Below, piece after piece: positions 59,164 through 64,000 of a stretch of DNA of 64,000 bases. The notes under the pieces were generated by a model. The model worked only from the letters and a program-made list of their open reading frames with translations, searched no databases and had not been told where the DNA came from. The DNA lies in NCBI RefSeq assembly GCF_016859285.1, contig NC_053416.1, positions 6,894,501 through 6,958,500 of the forward strand, in the 5' to 3' direction. Position 1 is the first letter of the stretch. Each line of letters begins with the position of its first letter. A program made the translations under genes and the position numbers. Source of the stretch: Xiphias gladius (lineage: Eukaryota; Chordata; Actinopteri; Istiophoriformes; Xiphiidae).

Positions 59164-59445
59164 TTAATGTCTACTTGACAAGCTCATCACCAACTCCCCA
59201 CTGAATCCACTCCTTATGGACCCCCCGCTATCACTCGCTGGAGGCATTTTTCTTTCCAACACGATCCCGTCCATCTTTGACATAATTGAATGTTCGATTT
59301 TTTTATCCGTGCTTCTGATATTGCTCCGACACTTTAGAATGTCTGATGGAAGTGCTTCTGTTTCTGTATGTGGTCCTGAACAGTCCAGAGAGTCACCATC
59401 ACTGACGATGATGATCAGAAGTTTTAATGTCCTGGCTAATGTCAA
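59164..59445 (-). CDS. hypothetical ORF, 93 aa, unrecognised
   Basis: I do not recognise this product. It is Ser-rich with acidic and polar content and no membrane helix or known motif apart from a hydrophobic LKLLIIIV near its start. A plus-strand ORF (59216-59455) covers the same bases, and the block is less AT-rich than its flanks. It may be a fragment of a transposon gene or chance. No ribosome-context or splice evidence supports it. Confidence 0.12.
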   Translation of the reverse strand: MTLARTLKLLIIIVSDGDSLDCSGPHTETEALPSDILKCRSNIRSTDKKIEHSIMSKMDGIVLERKMPPASDSGGSIRSGFSGELVMSLSSRH

Positions 59446-59459
59446 CGTTGTTTAACTGC

Positions 59460-60840
59460 TGTTGTCTCCAATATTTAAGATAATTGGTGTAAAGATTGTT
59501 GTGGAGGCACATACTAATATTCATGCTATATACACATATTCCAATTATTATAAGTGAGGAAAAATAATATTTCTATAACATTTCATTTAAATAAACTGTT
59601 TATATTTGTATTATCATTTGTATCATTATGTATTTATATACTGTATACAATATACACACATAATACAAATAATAATTCAAATTAAAAAGCAACAAATACC
59701 AGCACCAGCCAGGTAAAAAAAACAAAACAAACAAAAACAAATCATTAAATGCCTTTAGCTGCTTGTACCAAAGAGCGTGTCTATGGCAAGTCTGACATCT
59801 GATGTCCGGATGTCTATTGATGCATGTTCAGAGTCTGATGAAACATTTAATTGCACCAGGGGGGTCAGAATACACAAATAGTATACATCTTGGTATACAA
59901 GTTTTTCCAAACACAAACAGGGGAAATAAAAAAAGCTAATGGTCCTGACTTCACAGAACGGGCACGTCTGCTGAGAGGGTCCAAGCGGCTCAAACTATCC
60001 TTCTATTTCATTTTATTTTTACAGGTTTTGGCTTGTTTTTATTCCCTGTAACAAATCTCTTGTAAGCACAGGAACTGATGGAAAATCTTAGTGCCACACT
60101 TCATACCTGAGTTAATACTAACACCGTCTAACACATCTGAGTATTTGCCACTATATTGGAAATTAAATCTAGCCTTTTTTTTAGCATTGTGGGCTTTATC
60201 AATTTTGTTAAAATGCATGGAAAAGCTTCGCATCTAGATGAGATAGAGTCTGTGTTGTTATGAGGCTGTGACGCATCATGAAAGTTAGTCTTTGAGAACA
60301 TGTGGAGCCCACAAACAGGTTCCTTTGCCTATATTTGCCCCAATGGAGTAGCATGCCGAAATGTGCTCCGATTATCGTGATTTTTCAAAAAAAAAAAAAA
60401 AAAAAAAGAATTTTAATGTAACTCATGGTATATTCGGAGGGTACATTCAGCGCTCAGTGGGGCGGTCAAGCCTCCTGGATTCGGCTGTTGCACATGTCAA
60501 TTAGAAATGACTACTTAAACTGTCTCAACCATTACATATTTTAAAGGCCACCAAGTCAAGTCCTGCTAGGACAGTTCCCAACACAGGTTGAGAGATGTGA
60601 TGAGACAGACGGGATGAAACTTTATCAAATCCCACGAGGGGAAATTTGGTTATTACAGCAGCAAGCCACAAACCTTAATCACCCACATTCAAGACATAAA
60701 ATCACCACCTACACAGTTACTGATATCAATATCAATATGAAAATAAATAAAAATACATCTGTATATGACAATGTAAACAAACAACGTTCCAATAAATAAA
60801 GAACTAAAATTAGGGGCATGAGACGTAACTGCAATAAAGT
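59460..60840. other. intergenic, nothing recognised
   Basis: AT-rich with a poly-A run at 60388-60407. No repeat family or exon recognised. Confidence 0.45.
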
Positions 60841-60849
60841 GACACATGC

Positions 60850-61346
60850 ATTGTAAAAGACTGATCTAGATCAGTCAAGAATAGCAAAGAAATAACACAA
60901 TGCTAATGGTCAGGCTATGATGACTATGAGCAGTGCAGACTGTTGTTGTGGAGTCTGTTTTCTGCAGGAACAAATGATCCGCGGAATTGTTTTCCGTAGA
61001 GCAGCGTGGGTGAAGCAGCCTGTCGCTCGGGAAGCTGCTCAGGGCACACAGGTACTCATACAAGGGGCGGGAGGACTTGTTCAAGATGGCCAGGCCTTTT
61101 TGCCGGCATCTTCCTCTCGCTCACTATCTCTAAGGTGCCCAGGGAGCACCCCAGGACAGATCCAGCCCTGCCGATCCGTTTATTTGGTCTATTTTTCTCC
61201 CTTGCAGCGATGATACCTCCCCAGCAGAACACCGCATAAAAGATGGCTGATGGCACCACCGAGTCATAAAAGGACTTCAGGGGTGGTCCCTGTACACCAT
61301 GTTGTCTGACATACCCTACCAGATGAGTTGGAGTACCAACCGCCAT
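60850..61346 (-). mobile_element. 3' end of a fish LINE (reverse transcriptase C-terminus)
   Basis: The minus-strand ORF 61056-61346 reads LKSFYDSVVPSAIFYAVFCW, then RPNKRIGRAGSVLGCSL then EIVSERKMPAK. This is the conserved post-polymerase region of L2-like or Rex-type fish LINEs (SFY-SV-SAIFYAVVCWG ... LNKLIRKAGSVLG ... SERRM). Another frame (60875-61084) continues with YEYLCALSSFPSDRLLHPRC, so a frameshift separates the two. Truncated at its 5' side and inactive. Confidence 0.75.
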
Positions 61347-61349
61347 GTT

Positions 61350-62150
61350 CCAAATATTTTCTTATACACTGGATTTTATTTAACGCTATCAATTACATAA
61401 AAGTGTACATTGTTGCATATGTTTTTCATTTGAATTGTTGGTGTTTAGATTGTTTTGGTCAAGTTTAAATTCATAACGCTACCAATTCGAGTGGTACGCT
61501 AGACAATTTATCCATTGCTTTTGGCTAATTATTTGTAAATCCGTAATTTTAGTGAGCGAGGTGAACTGTTTATTCATTGCTTTTAGCTATTTCAACGGTT
61601 TAAGTTACCACACTCTTGGGTAACTATATTTTAACTGTTAAAACTAATTAATTCATACCTATTTCAACTGTTTACTTTCAGCTAACATTAACTACGTTTC
61701 CAATGTTTATCCATTACTTTTAGCTATTTCAACTGTTTACCATACTTTCTGCTAACTATATTTCAGCCAAGAATCCATAGTTTGAACTATTTCAACTTTT
61801 TATTTATTACCTTTAGCTACCTTACTGCTTCCAGTGTTTATTCATTACTTTAAGTATTTCAGCCATTTAGCCATTACTTTTATCTAATTATTTCATCCGA
61901 CTAAGCCAGAGAATTATTAGATTATTGCAAATGTGTTATGGCAGCCTGAGCAGACAGCTGGGGAACCTATTTATGTCTTAAATGCTGTGCTTCACAATTG
62001 TTAAACAAAATAAAGTGGAAGAGCTTGTAAAGTGTGGCAGAAGCATCTTTTAATGTATTATCATGGCACGATTCCAAAGCACACAGCATATGATCTGGAC
62101 TCACTTGCTAATAGGATACAATACACTTTTATAGAAGGGACACGTAGGGT
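61350..62150. other. AT-rich stretch with diverged internal repetition
   Basis: Between about 61490 and 61900 the phrases 'cattacttttagctatttcaactgttta' and 'gctaactatatttc' recur at least five times in diverged form, roughly every 60-90 bases. It looks like an old tandem array. No coding signal. Confidence 0.5.
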
Positions 62151-63585
62151 GTAAGGGGATGAGTCTATTCGGTAGAGCCGCGGACTACTTTGGTTATTGG
62201 TTGGTGTTCCTTTGTGATCTAGTGCAGCCAGGTCTGGTCTGTGCCCAGGCAGGACATTACTGCCTGTGGAAGGCTCTACATGAATATTTAATCAGACAGC
62301 TGGCCTGACCTCTTTTCTGAATCAGTTAACCAGTCAGACGGCTTTTTTCCCCCTGGCCAACAACTTAAGCAGCTTGTCCCGTCTCCTCTTGCAGCCGGTC
62401 AACCAAACCCCAAGCCACAAGTCTTTTCTGATAGGAAAGCCAATTAGGCAATAGGACACGCCTCATTTCTGAACTTGCCTCTTCTCTGCAGGAGCTAACA
62501 GGTGAGAAAACCGAGTCAATTTGATCACTAAGCTGGAACATCATCACATTGCCACCAGCCACTCAGTGAAATTACAGTCTCCCATATGGTGGAAGCAGAA
62601 AACATGGCTCAGATTATTCATCAACAGATGGTATTAATACACGGCCAAGAAATATTAAAGAGCACCACTTAGCAGTCAACTCACCATCAGGGAAGTGGGA
62701 CTTTTCTCATAATCAACACAAGACTAGTAAGAACATTGTCCAACAACCCCATTTGGCTCCCACAAACACATGCTCAATTAGCCCTTTTCTTTGCGCTCAA
62801 TGGCCACCACCAAATGTTGCTAAATGGCCGTGAACTAGTGGAAGCGGACTTGACAAACATGAACCATTAAAGACAGTCATGGCATGAATGTATCACTGCT
62901 GATAAACCACCCGAGGGAAGTGTTGTTTTGCTATCCTGTCTATCATCAATATTTGTTTCTGCGTAAAAACAGTCTCATAATCATATCAAAACTGAAGATA
63001 AAATTATACCTGTAGTGGTACATATTACACACCGTCATGTGGTTAGCTTTTAATGTGTATTGTTAAATGAATAAAATGGAAAAAACAAGAAAACACAAGA
63101 TGTACAAATGTAACATACTTGGATAGTAAACCAATCTGGATCCTGGTCTGTTACATTCTGGCAATATTCACCAAAGACATACGTGACACGTAACATTATT
63201 CATATGTGGATTTAATTTGCATAACCCAACAATAAGTTTAGTCAAATGGCAAGGAATTGGGAGGCAGGAAACTGAGGAAGAACGAATAGCCAAATTAATA
63301 AATGTAATTTAGTGCTGTCACCACTGTACAAATTTACACCAGACCCTCATGAAGCTCAGATCAGTACCGTTGTCTGAATAAATCAGTGTCATGTAGCTGC
63401 AGTGTACAAGACATTTACAATATTAAGGTTAAATTGATATTTATAGTTACAGTGAGAAGTAAATGACTGACAGAGCTTACAACAATTTCAGTGTCACACA
63501 TGCTCTAGACCCGCAAAATTATTTGGATGATCAAGACTTTAGTTCATGTGACTAAAAACAAGGCAATACGTTATATGAAGACAGG
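62151..63585. other. non-coding stretch, possible conserved elements
   Basis: No gene recognised; the 65-codon minus ORF at 62365-62562 has no motif. The part 62500-62860 is repeat-free with balanced composition and could hold a conserved non-coding element, which I cannot test. Confidence 0.25.
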
Positions 63586-63589
63586 AGTT

Positions 63590-63690
63590 GTTATCTATCA
63601 GAATCAGAATCAGCAAAACTTTATTGATCCCTGCAGGGAAATTGCTTTGTTACAGTTGCTCAACAGGCACTCGGGAAAGAGGAAGTTTAG
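63590..63690 (-). mobile_element. LINE 3' tail (Rex/Babar-type)
   Basis: On the plus strand tatcagaatcagaatcagca is followed by aaaactttattgatccctgc and agggaaattgctttgttaca. Read on the minus strand this is the typical '...caatttccctgcagggatca ataaagt ... (attctg)n' end of many fish LINEs. Confidence 0.7.
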
Positions 63691-63975
63691 TGAAACTACT
63701 ATATAATAGTAATAATAATAAAATATACAATAAGTGAATACAAAAATGTACAAATACAAATGTGTAAAAAATTATGTGTGAAGTATAATCACAGTATGGA
63801 CGAAAGTGTGAAAATGGAAAAATGCAAAGCAGATTGACAGTAAATTAAACAGTAAATTAACCTTAAACTGAATGAAAAGTGTAATGTGGGTCAACAGTAA
63901 ATGAACAGTAGTTTAACAGCAGAAGTGATTTACAGTAATTATACATAAGTTGGCAGTAGTGGAAAGTAAGTAGTA

Positions 63976-64000
63976 GGAAGGAAGGAAGGAAGGAAGGAAG
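63976..64000. repeat. (GGAA)n tetranucleotide repeat
   Basis: ggaa/gaag units run to the window edge and probably continue beyond it. Confidence 0.9.

Noticed and set aside
1-64000. CRISPR array, operon, ribosome-binding sites or prokaryotic island
   Set aside because: All genes are spliced vertebrate genes. The regular repeats seen are microsatellites or minisatellites without spacer structure.

Overview
This window is nuclear DNA from a teleost fish, most likely a spiny-rayed (percomorph) species. The genes are multi-exon vertebrate genes with GT-AG introns. The spacer is AT-rich and full of microsatellites, fish DNA-transposon relics, LINE tails and short interspersed families that I recognise from percomorph genomes. 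Species cannot be fixed from the sequence alone.

Four protein-coding genes could be rebuilt exon by exon. All four lie on the minus strand. In each, every splice phase closes and the total length is a multiple of three. (1) tmem120a, 484-9732: 12 coding exons, 347 aa, the TACAN/ELOVL-like nuclear-envelope and ER membrane protein. (2) styxl1, 12543-18550: 8 coding exons, 297 aa, a rhodanese plus dead dual-specificity-phosphatase protein. In mammals these two are also neighbours. (3) trat1, 26789-30381: 7 coding exons, 292 aa, the T-cell-receptor-associated transmembrane adaptor with Grb2-type and PI3K-type tyrosine motifs. (4) cd96, 32042-37171: 7 coding exons, 477 aa, the T/NK-cell receptor TACTILE of the nectin-binding family. 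trat1 and cd96 sit head to tail 1.7 kb apart. Their human counterparts lie in the same chromosome region, so this looks like a small lymphocyte-gene cluster.

Between styxl1 and trat1 (18.5-26.8 kb) are a LINE fragment, a perfect hairpin element, a broken fish-type PIM-like kinase gene that has lost its catalytic-loop exon, a long CA/TG microsatellite and an interspersed repeat array. From 37.2 kb to the end there is no convincing host gene. This 26.8 kb holds a decayed Myb/SANT-like (Harbinger-associated) gene, an internally deleted Tc1-like element with both terminal repeats, LINE 3' ends, foldback structures, microsatellites, two unexplained small ORF regions, and non-coding stretches that could hold conserved regulatory elements.

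In working terms, trat1 and cd96 both act at the T-cell surface: one tunes TCR assembly and signalling, the other binds nectin-like ligands. tmem120a and styxl1 are unrelated housekeeping-type genes that form a conserved neighbourhood. I found no operon, CRISPR array, rRNA or confident tRNA gene, and no evidence for a wholly new biological system. The most informative signals are the fish-specific changes in cd96 and trat1.
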